DNA of 64,000 nucleotides, from positions 30,838-94,837 of the forward strand of contig JANNOI010000028.1 in assembly GCA_031398975.1 (NCBI GenBank), given 5' to 3'. This DNA comes from JAKFWI01 sp031398975. Its GTDB lineage: Bacteria > Pseudomonadota > Alphaproteobacteria > Caulobacterales > Aquidulcibacteraceae. The notes below the pieces were generated by a model. That model had not been told where the DNA came from and ran no database searches. It was given only the letters and a program-made list of their open reading frames with translations. Positions 1-8,378 of this stretch are shown piece by piece (the first letter of the stretch is position 1; each line of letters starts with the position of its first letter). A program made the translations under genes and the position numbers.

Positions 1-673
1 CCACCACCGCCACCTTAATGAACACGACGACGTTGTTGAATTTCGCCGATTCCTGGACGCCGCGCACCAAGAGCGCCGTCACCGCCCCGACCGCCAGCAG
101 CGCGGGCAGGTTCACCACCCCCACCCCCAGCACCGCGCCGGTGTCATGGTCCTTCACCTCAACCCCGGGCGCCGCGCGGAACGCGGTTGGGATCTCCACC
201 CCGAAATCGTGCAGGAGGCTCGCCACATAGCCCGACCAGCCGACCGCCACCGTCGAGGCGGCGAGCCCGTATTCCAGCAGCAGCAGCAGGCCCATGATCC
301 AGGCGGTCAATTCCCCCATCGAGGCGTAGGAATAGGAATAGGCGGAGCCGGACACGGGAATGGCGGAGGCGAGCTCGGCGTAGCTCAGCGCCACCAGCGC
401 GCACAGCGTGCCGGTGATGACGAAGGAGATCATGATGCCGGGGCCGGCGAAATTGGCCGCGGCGTTGCCTGTCAGCACGAAGATGCCGGTGCCGATGATG
501 CAGCCAATGCCCAGAAGAACGAGGTTCAGCGCGCCGAGCGAGCGGCGGAGCTCGCCCTGCGCATGCTCGGCGTGCATCTGCTCCACGGTTTTGCGCAGGA
601 ACAGCCGGCCAAGGCCCCGCCCCCCCGGCGCAGCGCCGACCGGACCGCCGCCTGTGATCTGTACGTCCGCCAT
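1..673 (-). CDS. APC-family amino acid permease (N-terminal part)
   Basis: Start of an amino-acid/polyamine/cation (APC) superfamily permease, about 224 residues visible; the C-terminus lies beyond the window edge. The ATG at 671-673 opens a protein with a cytoplasmic N-terminus, then the first APC helix with its GIGCIIGTGIFVLTG signature, which forms the unwound substrate-binding segment in this fold. A second helix ends in YAELASAIPVSGSAYSY, the classic motif of the YfnA/CAT type. Further hydrophobic segments follow (for example WIMGLLLLLEYGLAAS). The likely role is proton-coupled amino acid uptake at the inner membrane; the substrate cannot be read from this fragment. It is co-oriented with the sulfur operon but 168 bp downstream of cysH, so probably a separate unit. 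Confidence 0.85.
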   Translation of the reverse strand, partial: MADVQITGGGPVGAAPGGRGLGRLFLRKTVEQMHAEHAQGELRRSLGALNLVLLGIGCIIGTGIFVLTGNAAANFAGPGIMISFVITGTLCALVALSYAELASAIPVSGSAYSYSYASMGELTAWIMGLLLLLEYGLAASTVAVGWSGYVASLLHDFGVEIPTAFRAAPGVEVKDHDTGAVLGVGVVNLPALLAVGAVTALLVRGVQESAKFNNVVVFIKVAVV

Positions 674-841
674 GGGTGCTCCCTGAGCCGGTATCGCGGG
701 CGCCGGCCCCGCCTTTCGCCGATCGGACGATAACGTTAGCCCCCGCCGCCGGAACCGGCAAATCGCCAAGCCTCCCCGCGGCCCCCGCGCGCGCCGCCCG
801 CCCGTTTTCTACGCACCCTTATTCCGAGAGCCGGCGGGAGG

Positions 842-1591
842 TCAGAACGCCTGGGGACGCACGGGCAGCGGGCGGTGGATGCCGCATTCGCTCTTGCCCG
901 ACCCCGCCCAGCGGCCGGCGCGCGCGTCCGTGCCCTCGCTCGGGGAGGTGCAGGGCCAGCACCCGATCGAGGGATAGCCGTCGGCCACCAGGGGGTGCGG
1001 CGGCAGGGCGTGCGCGCGCACATAGGCGTTGATCTCCCGCGGGGTCCAGGCGGCCAGCGGGTTCACCTTGAAATGGATCCCGTCATGCTCGACCACCGGC
1101 AGGTGCGCGCGAACCCCGCCATGATGGCGCTTGCGCCCCGAGATCCAGGCGGAAAATCCCTCCAGCGCGCGCGCATTGGGGCGCACCTTGCGCAGGGTGC
1201 AGCAGGCGTCCGGGTCGCTGCGCCAGAGATCGCCCTTCGGGTCTTCGGCCGCTCGCTCGCCCTCGTCGGGGGCCACGATCTTCAGGTTCCGCAAGCCGAG
1301 TCGCCCGGTCAGCGCCTCCACATAATCGAGCGTCTGGACGAAATGCTTGCCGGTGTCGATGAAGATGACCGGGACCTCGGAATCGACGGCGCAGGCCAGG
1401 TGGAGCAGCGCGGCCGATTCCGCCCCGAAGGACGAGACCAGCGCGATCGCGCCAGAAAACTCCTCCCTCATAGCGCGGCGCAGGATTTCGGAGGGCTCAA
1501 GCCCCTCCAGCGCGGCCGCGAGCGCGCCGGCGCGGTCCTGGTTGAGGGCGTCTTCCTCGGAGGCCGCCAGGGGCGGGGCGGAAAGGATCAT
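842..1591 (-). CDS. cysH: Assimilatory APS reductase CysH (iron-sulfur type)
   Basis: 249-residue phosphoadenylyl/adenylyl-sulfate reductase, last gene of the minus-strand sulfur operon. It reduces activated sulfate to sulfite. The P-loop-like SSFGAESA motif is near residue 53 and the catalytic cysteine lies in SECGIH (C236). Paired cysteines C130-C131 and the C211-W-P-C214 motif are the [4Fe-4S] ligands that, in the known family, distinguish APS-using enzymes from PAPS-using ones such as E. coli CysH; the substrate is therefore inferred to be APS. Its ATG overlaps the stop of the DUF934 gene (ATGA), so translational coupling is likely. Reducing power would come from thioredoxin or glutaredoxin. 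Confidence 0.93.
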   Translation of the reverse strand: MILSAPPLAASEEDALNQDRAGALAAALEGLEPSEILRRAMREEFSGAIALVSSFGAESAALLHLACAVDSEVPVIFIDTGKHFVQTLDYVEALTGRLGLRNLKIVAPDEGERAAEDPKGDLWRSDPDACCTLRKVRPNARALEGFSAWISGRKRHHGGVRAHLPVVEHDGIHFKVNPLAAWTPREINAYVRAHALPPHPLVADGYPSIGCWPCTSPSEGTDARAGRWAGSGKSECGIHRPLPVRPQAF

Positions 1592-2145
1592 GAAGGGTTC
1601 TCCGCGCGCAGGGCGAACGCCGCCGGGCGCGCATCGGCCGCCGGCTGGTAGACGTGGGTGAACGCGCGCGCGGCCTGGGCGAAGGCGGCTTCCGGGTCCT
1701 GCGCCTTCAGTTCCAGCGCGTCGAACCCGCAGCGCAGCAGGAAGAACACCATGTCCTGCAGCACGTCTCCCACCGCGCGCACTTCGCCCGCAAAGCGGTA
1801 TCGCTCGCGCAGCAGGCGGGCGGTGGTGAAACCGCGCCCGTCGCGGAAGGCCGGGAAATTGACCGCCACGAGCGCCAGCAGGGGAAGGTGGTCGGCCACC
1901 GCCTCCACCGCCTCGTTGGCCTCGATCCTCACGCCCAGCCGCCCGCCCAGCGGCCGGCGCGCGAGCGCGGGGCCCTCCGCCAGGAGCCTGCGGGTGGAGA
2001 CGATCACATCGGCGCCGTCCGGGGCGGGTGCGGCGTCGTCCAGCGGCGCCCAAGGGTCGTCCTTCACCACCGCGCCGCCGCGGATCAGGGCGGTGAAATA
2101 GGCGTTCGCGCGCGGCGGGGCGGGCTTAACGCGCATGCGCTTCAC
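1588..2145 (-). CDS. DUF934 protein of the sulfite reductase operon
   Basis: 185-residue DUF934 protein. The family is found almost exclusively between cysI and cysH in alpha- and betaproteobacteria, and is presumed to help sulfite reduction or electron delivery; no biochemical role is established to my knowledge. A central segment reads GVRIEANEAVEAVADHLP, followed by FPAFRDGRGFTTARLLRERY, the conserved core of the family. The first possible start is GTG at 2145, overlapping the cysI stop (GTGA); an ATG three codons in (2136) is the alternative. No membrane segment or metal-binding cysteine cluster is seen, so it is more likely an accessory factor than the reductase subunit itself. Confidence 0.85.
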   Translation of the reverse strand: MKRMRVKPAPPRANAYFTALIRGGAVVKDDPWAPLDDAAPAPDGADVIVSTRRLLAEGPALARRPLGGRLGVRIEANEAVEAVADHLPLLALVAVNFPAFRDGRGFTTARLLRERYRFAGEVRAVGDVLQDMVFFLLRCGFDALELKAQDPEAAFAQAARAFTHVYQPAADARPAAFALRAENPS

Positions 2146-3797
2146 GACGCATAAAGCGCCTCCTCGAACGGGGCCGCGCCCACGCGCTCGAACGCGGCGA
2201 TGAAGCGCTCGTTTTCATCCGTACGCAGCGCGAGATAGGCGTCCACGACCCGTTTGATCGCGCCCGGTATGGCGCTGGCGGGAAGGCCCTTGCCGGAAAT
2301 GCTGGCGAGCCGGGCGTTCTCGTCCGCGCGCCCGCCCAGCAGGATCTGGTAGAATTCCTCGCCCTGCTTATCGACGCCCAGGATCCCGATATGGCCCACA
2401 TGGTGGTGGCCGCAGGCGTTGATGCAGCCCGAGATCTTGATCTTCAATTCGCCGATATGGGCCTGGGCGTCGAGATCGGCGAACGTCTCTGCGATCGCCT
2501 GCGCGACGGGGATGGAACGGGTGTTGGCGAGGTCGCAATAATCGAGGCCCGGGCAGGCGATGATGTCAGACACAAGCCCCGCGTTCGGGGTCGCGAGCCG
2601 GTGCGCGTCAAGCCGCGCCCAGACTTCGCGCAGCGCCTCTCGCTCCACGTGCGGCAGCACCAGGTTCTGCTCGTGGGTGACGCGCGCCTCGTCGAACGAG
2701 AATTCCCGCGCCAAGGCCGCCACCGCCTCCATCTGGTCCGCGCTCGCATCGCCGGGGGTTTCCCCGATGGCCTTCAGGCTCACCGTCACGCTTGCATAGC
2801 CGGTCGCGCGGTGGCGATGGACATTGGCGCGCGCCCAGCGGGCGAAGGCCGCATCCTCCGCCAGCGCCTTCTCAAACACCGCGCTTTGCTCGGGGGCTGA
2901 CTTGAACGGCGGGGGCGCGAAATAGGCGCGGATGCGCGCGATCTCGGCCTCCGGCAGCGTCAGCGCGCCGTCGCGGATCGCCTCCCATTCCGCCTCCACC
3001 TGACGGGCGTATTCCGCCGGACCCAGACTTTGAACGAGGATCTTGATGCGGGCCTTGTAGATGTTGTCGCGCCGGCCGTAGCGATTGTAGACGCGCAGGC
3101 ACGCTTCCAGATAGCTGAGCAGATGCTCGCCCGGCAGCCCCGTCTTGATCAGGGAGCCGATAAAGGGCGTGCGCCCCATCCCGCCCCCGACAAAGACGTC
3201 AAACACCGCCCTGCCCGCGCCGTCGTGCTTCAGGTGCAGGCCGATATCGTGCAGGCGCACGGCCGCCCGGTCCGTCGCGCCGGCGGTGACGGCGATCTTG
3301 AACTTGCGCGGCAGGAAGGAGAATTCGGGGTGCAGCGTGCTCCATTGGCGGATGATCTCGCACCAGGGACGGGGGTCTTCGACCTCGTCCTCAGCCGCGC
3401 CGGCGAAATGGTCCGAGGTGATGTTGCGGATGCAATTGCCGGAAGTCTGAATGGCGTGCATCTCGACGCTGGCGAGTTCGTCCAGGATGTCGGGCACGTC
3501 CTGCAGCTTGGGCCAGTTGAACTGGATGTTCTGGCGCGTCGTGAAGTGGCCGTAACCCTTGTCATAGACGCGCGCGATGTGGGCGAGCTTTTCGAGTTGG
3601 CCCGAACTCAGCACCCCGTAGGGGATCGACACGCGCAGCATGTAGGCGTGCAGCTGCAGATAAAGCCCGTTCATCAGCCGCAGCGGCTTGAACTGGTCCT
3701 CGCTCAACTCCCCGCGGACGCGCCGGCCCACCTGCTCGCGGAACTGCGCCGCACGCTCGGCCACCAGACTTTGGTCATACGCGTCGTAGCGATACAT
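2142..3797 (-). CDS. cysI: Sulfite reductase hemoprotein (siroheme/[4Fe-4S]) CysI
   Basis: 551-residue nitrite/sulfite reductase, six-electron reduction of sulfite to sulfide. The two ferredoxin-like half-domains are visible, and the siroheme-[4Fe-4S] cysteines are C415, C421, C458 and C462 (CPGLDYC and SGCINACG). No CysJ flavoprotein gene is nearby, and the length fits the alphaproteobacterial form that probably takes electrons from ferredoxin or another donor. A nitrite reductase role is possible for the family, but the cys neighbours argue for sulfite. The start overlaps the preceding GST stop by one base (TGATG), and the 3' end overlaps the DUF934 gene by 4 bp. Confidence 0.94.
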   Translation of the reverse strand: MYRYDAYDQSLVAERAAQFREQVGRRVRGELSEDQFKPLRLMNGLYLQLHAYMLRVSIPYGVLSSGQLEKLAHIARVYDKGYGHFTTRQNIQFNWPKLQDVPDILDELASVEMHAIQTSGNCIRNITSDHFAGAAEDEVEDPRPWCEIIRQWSTLHPEFSFLPRKFKIAVTAGATDRAAVRLHDIGLHLKHDGAGRAVFDVFVGGGMGRTPFIGSLIKTGLPGEHLLSYLEACLRVYNRYGRRDNIYKARIKILVQSLGPAEYARQVEAEWEAIRDGALTLPEAEIARIRAYFAPPPFKSAPEQSAVFEKALAEDAAFARWARANVHRHRATGYASVTVSLKAIGETPGDASADQMEAVAALAREFSFDEARVTHEQNLVLPHVEREALREVWARLDAHRLATPNAGLVSDIIACPGLDYCDLANTRSIPVAQAIAETFADLDAQAHIGELKIKISGCINACGHHHVGHIGILGVDKQGEEFYQILLGGRADENARLASISGKGLPASAIPGAIKRVVDAYLALRTDENERFIAAFERVGAAPFEEALYAS

Positions 3798-4408
3798 CAG
3801 ACCGACTCCGGAACCGGGCTGAGGCCCAGTTCGCGCTCCACCCGGTGCACCCAGGCGCGCACGGCGGGAAACTCGCCCAAGTCGAACCCGCCCTCATGCG
3901 CCACGCGCGTATAGGCCACGAGCGCGATATCGGCCAACGTGAACATATCGCCCAGCAGGAATTCCGAACCAAGCAGCGCCAATTCCATGCGGCCCAGCGC
4001 CCGCCTGCCCTTCGGGACGAGTTCGGGGTCGATCTCGTCTTCGCTAAGGCCGCGATACGCGAGCAGCGCCCGGCGCACCGCGATGGCGGGCTCATGGGTG
4101 TATTGCTCCCAGAACAACCATTCGTACATTTTCGCGCGCAGGTAATCGTCTTCCGGGATGAGGAGCGAACCGGCGATCTCGGCGAGGTGGAGCAGGATGG
4201 CGTTGGATTGGGCAAGGATCCGCCCGTCCGGGAACACCGCCACCGGGACCTGGCCCGCCGGGTTGATCGCGAGGAACGCGTCGGTGCGCGTCTCGCCGGC
4301 GAACACGTCCGTCTCGCGCCAGGTGACGGCGCGTCCCAGCCGCTCGGCCACCCATTTGCATTTCAGACAATTGCCGCTGCGGCTGTCGCCATAGAGGATG
4401 ATCGGCAT
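3797..4408 (-). CDS. Glutathione S-transferase family protein with N-terminal CxxC
   Basis: 203-residue soluble glutathione S-transferase: thioredoxin-fold N-terminal domain (residues 1-80, cis-Pro segment GQVPVAVFPDG, then SNAILLHLAE) and an all-helical C-terminal domain. Unusually, the position of the GST catalytic Ser/Cys carries a C14-L-K-C17 pair, which could allow dithiol redox chemistry. It lies inside the sulfur operon between DUF2849 and cysI, with one-base TGATG junctions on both sides, so it is part of the transcript. I infer a glutathione-linked role in sulfur assimilation (for example, electron supply to CysH or handling of reactive sulfur), but plain detoxification is possible. 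A GTG at 4411 is an alternative start. Confidence 0.82.
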   Translation of the reverse strand: MPIILYGDSRSGNCLKCKWVAERLGRAVTWRETDVFAGETRTDAFLAINPAGQVPVAVFPDGRILAQSNAILLHLAEIAGSLLIPEDDYLRAKMYEWLFWEQYTHEPAIAVRRALLAYRGLSEDEIDPELVPKGRRALGRMELALLGSEFLLGDMFTLADIALVAYTRVAHEGGFDLGEFPAVRAWVHRVERELGLSPVPESV

Positions 4409-4713
4409 CACGCGTCCCCCGCCTGGCGGCCCAGATCGAGCCGCACGGTAGGCCCGCGCATGCGGATCTCTTCGCGCAGGCGGTGGCGCGCCACCGGGGT
4501 CCCGTTCTCCGCGTCGATCAGATAAACCCCCACCACCGTCGTCTCCTCCGTCAGCGCGCGTGCGAGCGCCTCTTCAGCCGCCTGCCCGGCATAGAGCGCG
4601 GCCTCGCTCAGATCGTCCGTCCACGCCCCATCCTCGGTGCGGTAGAGGGGGGCGCCGTCGGCGAGGCGCTGGGCGGTGATGAAGACGGTGCGCCCGGCGG
4701 CGATACTGGCCAT
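4408..4713 (-). CDS. DUF2849 small protein of the cys operon
   Basis: 101-residue protein matching DUF2849, a small family that in alphaproteobacteria sits between cysG and cysI. The function is unknown; it is presumed to assist siroheme or sulfite reductase biogenesis. The sequence shows a short beta-rich N-terminus (GRTVFITAQRLADGAPLY), an acidic alanine-rich middle and a basic C-terminus rich in Arg. No cysteine, membrane helix or signal peptide is present, so it should be cytoplasmic and does not bind a metal cluster on its own. The ATG overlaps the cysG stop by one base (TGATG), indicating coupled translation. Confidence 0.83.
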   Translation of the reverse strand: MASIAAGRTVFITAQRLADGAPLYRTEDGAWTDDLSEAALYAGQAAEEALARALTEETTVVGVYLIDAENGTPVARHRLREEIRMRGPTVRLDLGRQAGDA

Positions 4714-6122
4714 CACGCCGCCGCCTGCTGCTGCTGTTGCGCGGCGCGCCAATAGGCCTCCGCGGCGGGCGCATCCGCGAGCGCGGCGATCTCGCCCACG
4801 ATGATCAGCGCGGGGCCTTTCGGGTTGAACGCCGCCATGTCCTGCGCCAGCGCTTCCAGGCGCGTCCCCATCAGGCGCTGCTGGGGCCTCGCCCCGTTCT
4901 CGACCAGCAAGGCGGGGGTGGACGGGGCGCGCCCGCCCGCCAGGAGCTTGCCCGCCACGTCCCGCGCCGAGGCCGCGCCCATATAGATCACCAGCGTATG
5001 ATGCGCGCCCGCAAGCGCCGCCCAATCCACGTCCGGCGCGCCGCCGGTTTTGGCGTGGCCGGTGACGAACGTGACCGCCTGGGCGTGATCGCGATGGGTC
5101 AGCGGCGCGCCGGCCGCGGCCGCGCACGCGAGCGCCGCGGTGACGCCCGGCACCACTTGCGCCTCGACGCCCGCCGCGCGCAGCGCCGCCAATTCCTCCC
5201 CGCCCCGGCCGAAGATGAACGGATCGCCGCCCTTCAGCCGCACCACGCGCCGGCCTGCCTGGGCCGCCTGCACCAGCACCGCATTGATTTCTTCCTGCGG
5301 CAGCGCGTGCTTCGCCCGCGCCTTGCCGACATAAAGCCGCTCCGCGTCACGGCGGGCGAGATCGAGAATGCGCGGATCGATCAGGCGGTCATAGACAATC
5401 AGGTCCGCATCGCTCAGCACCCGCATGGCCTTCAGCGTCAAAAGCTCGGGATCGCCCGGCCCCGCGCCCACGATGTGCACCATGCCCGCAGGCGCGGCTC
5501 CCGCGAGGGAGGCCCCCGCCAACCGCTCGGCCACCGCGAAATCGCCCGCCCGCGCCCGCTCCCCGGCGGGGCCGCGCAGGATCGCCTCCCAGGCCGCGCG
5601 GCGGCGCGAAAGGTCCGGGAACGCGGCCCGCACCACAGCGCGCATCGCCTTGGCGAAGTCCGCGAGCGGGCGCACCGAGGGCGGGACGGCGACCTCGATC
5701 GCCGCGCGCAGGTCGCGCGCCAGCACGGGCGCAGTCCCCCCGCTGGCCACCGAAACCACGATCGCGCCGCGATCGATGATGGCGGGCACATGAAAATCCG
5801 ACAGGTCCGGCCGATCGACCACATTCACCGGGACCCGCGCCGCGCGCGCCAGCGCCGCGCCCCGGGCCGCCAAGTCGGGGTCCTCGAACGCGACGAACAC
5901 GAGCGCACACCCCTCCAGATCCCGCGCCTGAGGCCAAAGCGGGCGGGGGGCGGCCTCGCCGATGGCTTTTTCCGCAAAGACGACGATCTCGGCGGGCGTG
6001 GCGGCCAGCAGCGCCAGCTTGCGCGCCGCGAGCACGCCTTCCCCGATCAGGGCGACGCGCCGGCCCGCAAGCGGCCACGAGGCGGGAAAGACTTCCAAGG
6101 GGTTCTGCTCCGCCCTGCACAT
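4713..6122 (-). CDS. cysG: Siroheme synthase CysG (trifunctional)
   Basis: 469-residue fusion that makes siroheme, the CysI cofactor. Residues 1-200 form the precorrin-2 dehydrogenase/ferrochelatase module: Rossmann motif GRRVALIGEGVLAARKLALL, NVVD at 100-103 (the chelatase/dehydrogenase Asp) and SGGTAP. Residues 214-460 form the uroporphyrinogen-III methyltransferase module (VHIVGAGPGDPELLTLKA, then RLKGGDPFIFGRGGEE). The C-terminus ends in a glutamine and alanine run. ATG at 6122 was chosen; a TTG eight codons upstream (6146) is possible. It is the first gene of the operon, so the promoter should lie in 6123-6272, shared with the divergent LysR gene. Confidence 0.94.
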   Translation of the reverse strand: MCRAEQNPLEVFPASWPLAGRRVALIGEGVLAARKLALLAATPAEIVVFAEKAIGEAAPRPLWPQARDLEGCALVFVAFEDPDLAARGAALARAARVPVNVVDRPDLSDFHVPAIIDRGAIVVSVASGGTAPVLARDLRAAIEVAVPPSVRPLADFAKAMRAVVRAAFPDLSRRRAAWEAILRGPAGERARAGDFAVAERLAGASLAGAAPAGMVHIVGAGPGDPELLTLKAMRVLSDADLIVYDRLIDPRILDLARRDAERLYVGKARAKHALPQEEINAVLVQAAQAGRRVVRLKGGDPFIFGRGGEELAALRAAGVEAQVVPGVTAALACAAAAGAPLTHRDHAQAVTFVTGHAKTGGAPDVDWAALAGAHHTLVIYMGAASARDVAGKLLAGGRAPSTPALLVENGARPQQRLMGTRLEALAQDMAAFNPKGPALIIVGEIAALADAPAAEAYWRAAQQQQQAAA

Positions 6123-6272
6123 GGCCGCGCCCGCCCGCCGACGCAAGCGATACCTTCTCGCGCAATGGCGCAGGCCCTCTATCCACTGGCGCGCGCGCCG
6201 CCCGCGTGCGCCGGCTGGAAGAATTAGCTGGCCTTATCCATCTACAGGGGCCACCAGCCTGATCCGATACTG

Positions 6273-7238
6273 ATGTCCACCGACCGCCTGCCCCCCCTGA
6301 TCGCACTGCGCGTTTTCGAGGCCGCCGCCCGACGCCTGAGCTTCCGCAAGGCCGCCGAGGAGCTGTTCGTCACCCCCGGCGCGGTAAGCCAGCAGATCCG
6401 CCTGCTGGAGGACCATGTGGGCGTGGCGCTGTTCCACCGCGAGGGCCGCCGGGTGAGCCTGACGGAGGCGGGCGCGGCCGCGCTGCCGGCCCTGCGGGCG
6501 GGCTTCGCCCAGCTGGGCGAGGCCGCCCGCCTGATGCGCCAACCGCTGCGGCGCTCGCGGGTGACGGTGTCCGTGGCGCCCTCTTTCGCGGCCAAATGGC
6601 TCCTGCCGCGGCTCGATCAGTTTTCCCTCGCCCACCCCGATATCGACGTCTGGGTCTCGGCGGACATGGCCCCGGTGGATTTCTCGGTGGCCGACGTCGA
6701 TATCGCGATCCGTTACGGGCCCGGGCGCTATGAGGGGGTCGCGAGCGAGCGGTTGTTGGAGGAATCGGTGCTGGTGGTGTGCTCGCCGGTGCTGATGGAG
6801 GCAGCCCCCATCCGCGCGCCGGGCGACCTCGCCCACCACGCGCTTCTCCACGATATCGGCGCCGAGGCCGATCCCTCCTGCCCGGACTGGTCGATGTGGC
6901 TGAAAGCGCATGGCGCAGGCGGCGTCGATGCGGCGCGGGGGCCGCGCTTCAACCAATCCAGCCTCGTTATCGAGGCGGCGGTGGCCGGGCGCGGAGTGGC
7001 GCTGGCCAAGCGGGCGATCGCGGAGGCCGATCTCAACGCCGGCCGGCTTGTGGCGCCGCTCGCAGGCTCGTCCGCGCCGACGGCGTTCGCCTATCACCTC
7101 GTTTGGCCCCGCACCCGCGACTTCACCCCCGCCCAGCACACCTTCGTGACCTGGCTCCGGGAGGAGGCGCGCCAATTCAGCAGCGGCGGCGCAGGCGCGC
7201 GCGACCCCTCCCCGGTGTTCGCCGCCCAAGGCATTTGA
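6273..7238 (+). CDS. LysR-family regulator, GcvA-like
   Basis: 321-residue LysR-type transcriptional regulator. The N-terminal winged helix-turn-helix (residues 8-65) contains RLSFRKAAEELFVTPGAVSQ, and the effector domain starts with the GcvA-like string VTVSVAPSFAAKWLLPRL. It lies divergent from cysG and 121 bp upstream of the tauD-like gene. A perfect 12-bp inverted repeat with the LysR T-N11-A geometry sits directly after its stop codon (7239-7265), so control of the dioxygenase is likely. Control of the cys operon on the other side is also possible. The effector is unknown; a sulfonate or sulfur metabolite is only an inference from context. Confidence 0.88.
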   Translation: MSTDRLPPLIALRVFEAAARRLSFRKAAEELFVTPGAVSQQIRLLEDHVGVALFHREGRRVSLTEAGAAALPALRAGFAQLGEAARLMRQPLRRSRVTVSVAPSFAAKWLLPRLDQFSLAHPDIDVWVSADMAPVDFSVADVDIAIRYGPGRYEGVASERLLEESVLVVCSPVLMEAAPIRAPGDLAHHALLHDIGAEADPSCPDWSMWLKAHGAGGVDAARGPRFNQSSLVIEAAVAGRGVALAKRAIAEADLNAGRLVAPLAGSSAPTAFAYHLVWPRTRDFTPAQHTFVTWLREEARQFSSGGAGARDPSPVFAAQGI

Positions 7239-7265
7239 GCACCCATTAGCGCCGCTAATGGGTGC
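7239..7265. promoter_or_regulatory. Perfect inverted repeat, probable LysR-type operator
   Basis: GCACCCATTAGC, a 3-base centre (GCC), then the exact reverse complement GCTAATGGGTGC. The inner ATTAG...CTAAT part fits the T-N11-A LysR box. It starts at the first base after the regulator's stop codon and ends 11 bases before the -35 of the promoter at 7277-7305. An intrinsic terminator is the alternative, but there is no U-tract (the sequence continues GTTTGCC). Confidence 0.6.
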
Positions 7266-7276
7266 GTTTGCCGATA

Positions 7277-7305
7277 TTGGTTTGAACGCCTACCATTTCT
7301 ATAGT
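7277..7305 (+). promoter_or_regulatory. Sigma-70-like promoter of the tauD-like gene
   Basis: TTGGTT (7277-7282), a 17-base spacer, then TATAGT (7300-7305). The region is AT-rich against a GC-rich background and lies 55 bp upstream of the ATG at 7360. The adjacent upstream palindrome is in the usual position for a LysR-type activator. Confidence 0.5.
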
Positions 7306-7359
7306 GATTTCACGGCCCGACCGCGGCCGCCCCGGCTACGGCTTTCCAATCGAGCCTCC

Positions 7360-8253
7360 ATGACCGCCAGCGCCTCTCTCCTGCAGCGCGATCCCGCCCC
7401 GCAGACCCTGACCGCCCGCCCGATCGCCACCGCCCTCGGCGCCGAGGTGGAGGGCGTGGACCTGGCCCGCCCGCTGACCGCCCCCGAGATCAGCGCCATC
7501 CGCGCCCTGCTGCTGGAGCACAAGGTGCTGTTCTTCCGCGACCAGGACATCTCCCACGCCGACCATATCCGCTTCGCCTCGGCGTTCGGCCCCCTCGAGG
7601 GCCATCCCGTGACCGACCACGTGCCCGGCCATCCCGAGATCCTGACGATCCGCAACGGCGAATACCAGCACCTGAACGCGTTCACGATCCCCTATATCCG
7701 GCCGGTCAACAAATGGCATGCCGACGTGACGTTCCGCCCGGCCCCCTCCATGGCGGGCGTGCTGCGCGCGCGCACCCTGCCGCCGGCGGGCGGGGACACC
7801 CTGTTCGCCGACATGGCCGCCGTCTTCGCCGACATCCCGATCTTCCTGCGCAACCGGCTGGAGAGCCTCACGGCCACCCACGACATCCTCAAAAGCTATG
7901 GCTGGAAGCTCGATGACGCCGAAAAGGCCGCGCTTTCCGCCAAGCACCCGCCGCAATCGCACCCGGTGGTGCGCGTCCATCCCGAGACCGGGGAGAAGGC
8001 GCTCTACGTCAATCACGGCTTCACCACCAAGATCGACGGCCTCGACCAGCACGAGAGCGACGAACTCCTCGCCTCCCTGTTCGATCGCGTGAAGAGCCCG
8101 GAATACCAGGTGCGCTTCCAATGGAGCGCGAACGCGATCGTGTTCTGGGACAATCGCGCGACCCAGCATTATCCGGTGGCGGATTATTTCCCGGCCGAGC
8201 GTGTGGTCGAGCGGGTCACCATCGCGGGGGACGTGCCCGTGGGGCCGGCCTAA
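7360..8253 (+). CDS. TauD/TfdA-family alpha-ketoglutarate dioxygenase
   Basis: 297-residue Fe(II)/2-oxoglutarate dioxygenase of the TauD type. The iron ligands are H120 and D122 (WHADVTF) and H270 in WDNRATQHY; R285 is the 2-oxoglutarate-binding arginine, and GGDT (144-147) is also conserved. Family members oxidise taurine, alkyl sulfates or other small acids; release of sulfite from a sulfonate would feed CysI encoded next door, but the substrate is not readable from sequence. The ATG at 7360 matches the family N-terminus; the frame is open further upstream, but that would run through the promoter. No ABC sulfonate transporter is nearby. Confidence 0.88.
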   Translation: MTASASLLQRDPAPQTLTARPIATALGAEVEGVDLARPLTAPEISAIRALLLEHKVLFFRDQDISHADHIRFASAFGPLEGHPVTDHVPGHPEILTIRNGEYQHLNAFTIPYIRPVNKWHADVTFRPAPSMAGVLRARTLPPAGGDTLFADMAAVFADIPIFLRNRLESLTATHDILKSYGWKLDDAEKAALSAKHPPQSHPVVRVHPETGEKALYVNHGFTTKIDGLDQHESDELLASLFDRVKSPEYQVRFQWSANAIVFWDNRATQHYPVADYFPAERVVERVTIAGDVPVGPA

Positions 8254-8378
8254 GCCGGTGCGCTGGCGCTGGCGTTGGAAGACGATACGAACGCTCTATC
8301 TCGTGCGCTATCTCTGCCTTCTGGTCAGCGGAGCGACGCCTTTGGCGTGAGGGGGCGGGGCGTTGGGGCTGGCGGCGC

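Noticed and set aside
6164..6226. 20-codon ORF between cysG and the LysR gene
   Set aside because: No clear ribosome-binding site and no cysteine/codon pattern of an attenuator peptide; likely chance.
4737..6227. Long plus-strand open frame opposite cysG
   Set aside because: Antisense shadow of a well-conserved siroheme synthase.
8336..8348. Small hairpin ACGCC-TTT-GGCGT between tauD and mnmA
   Set aside because: Only 5 paired bases with no U-run; not enough to call a terminator.
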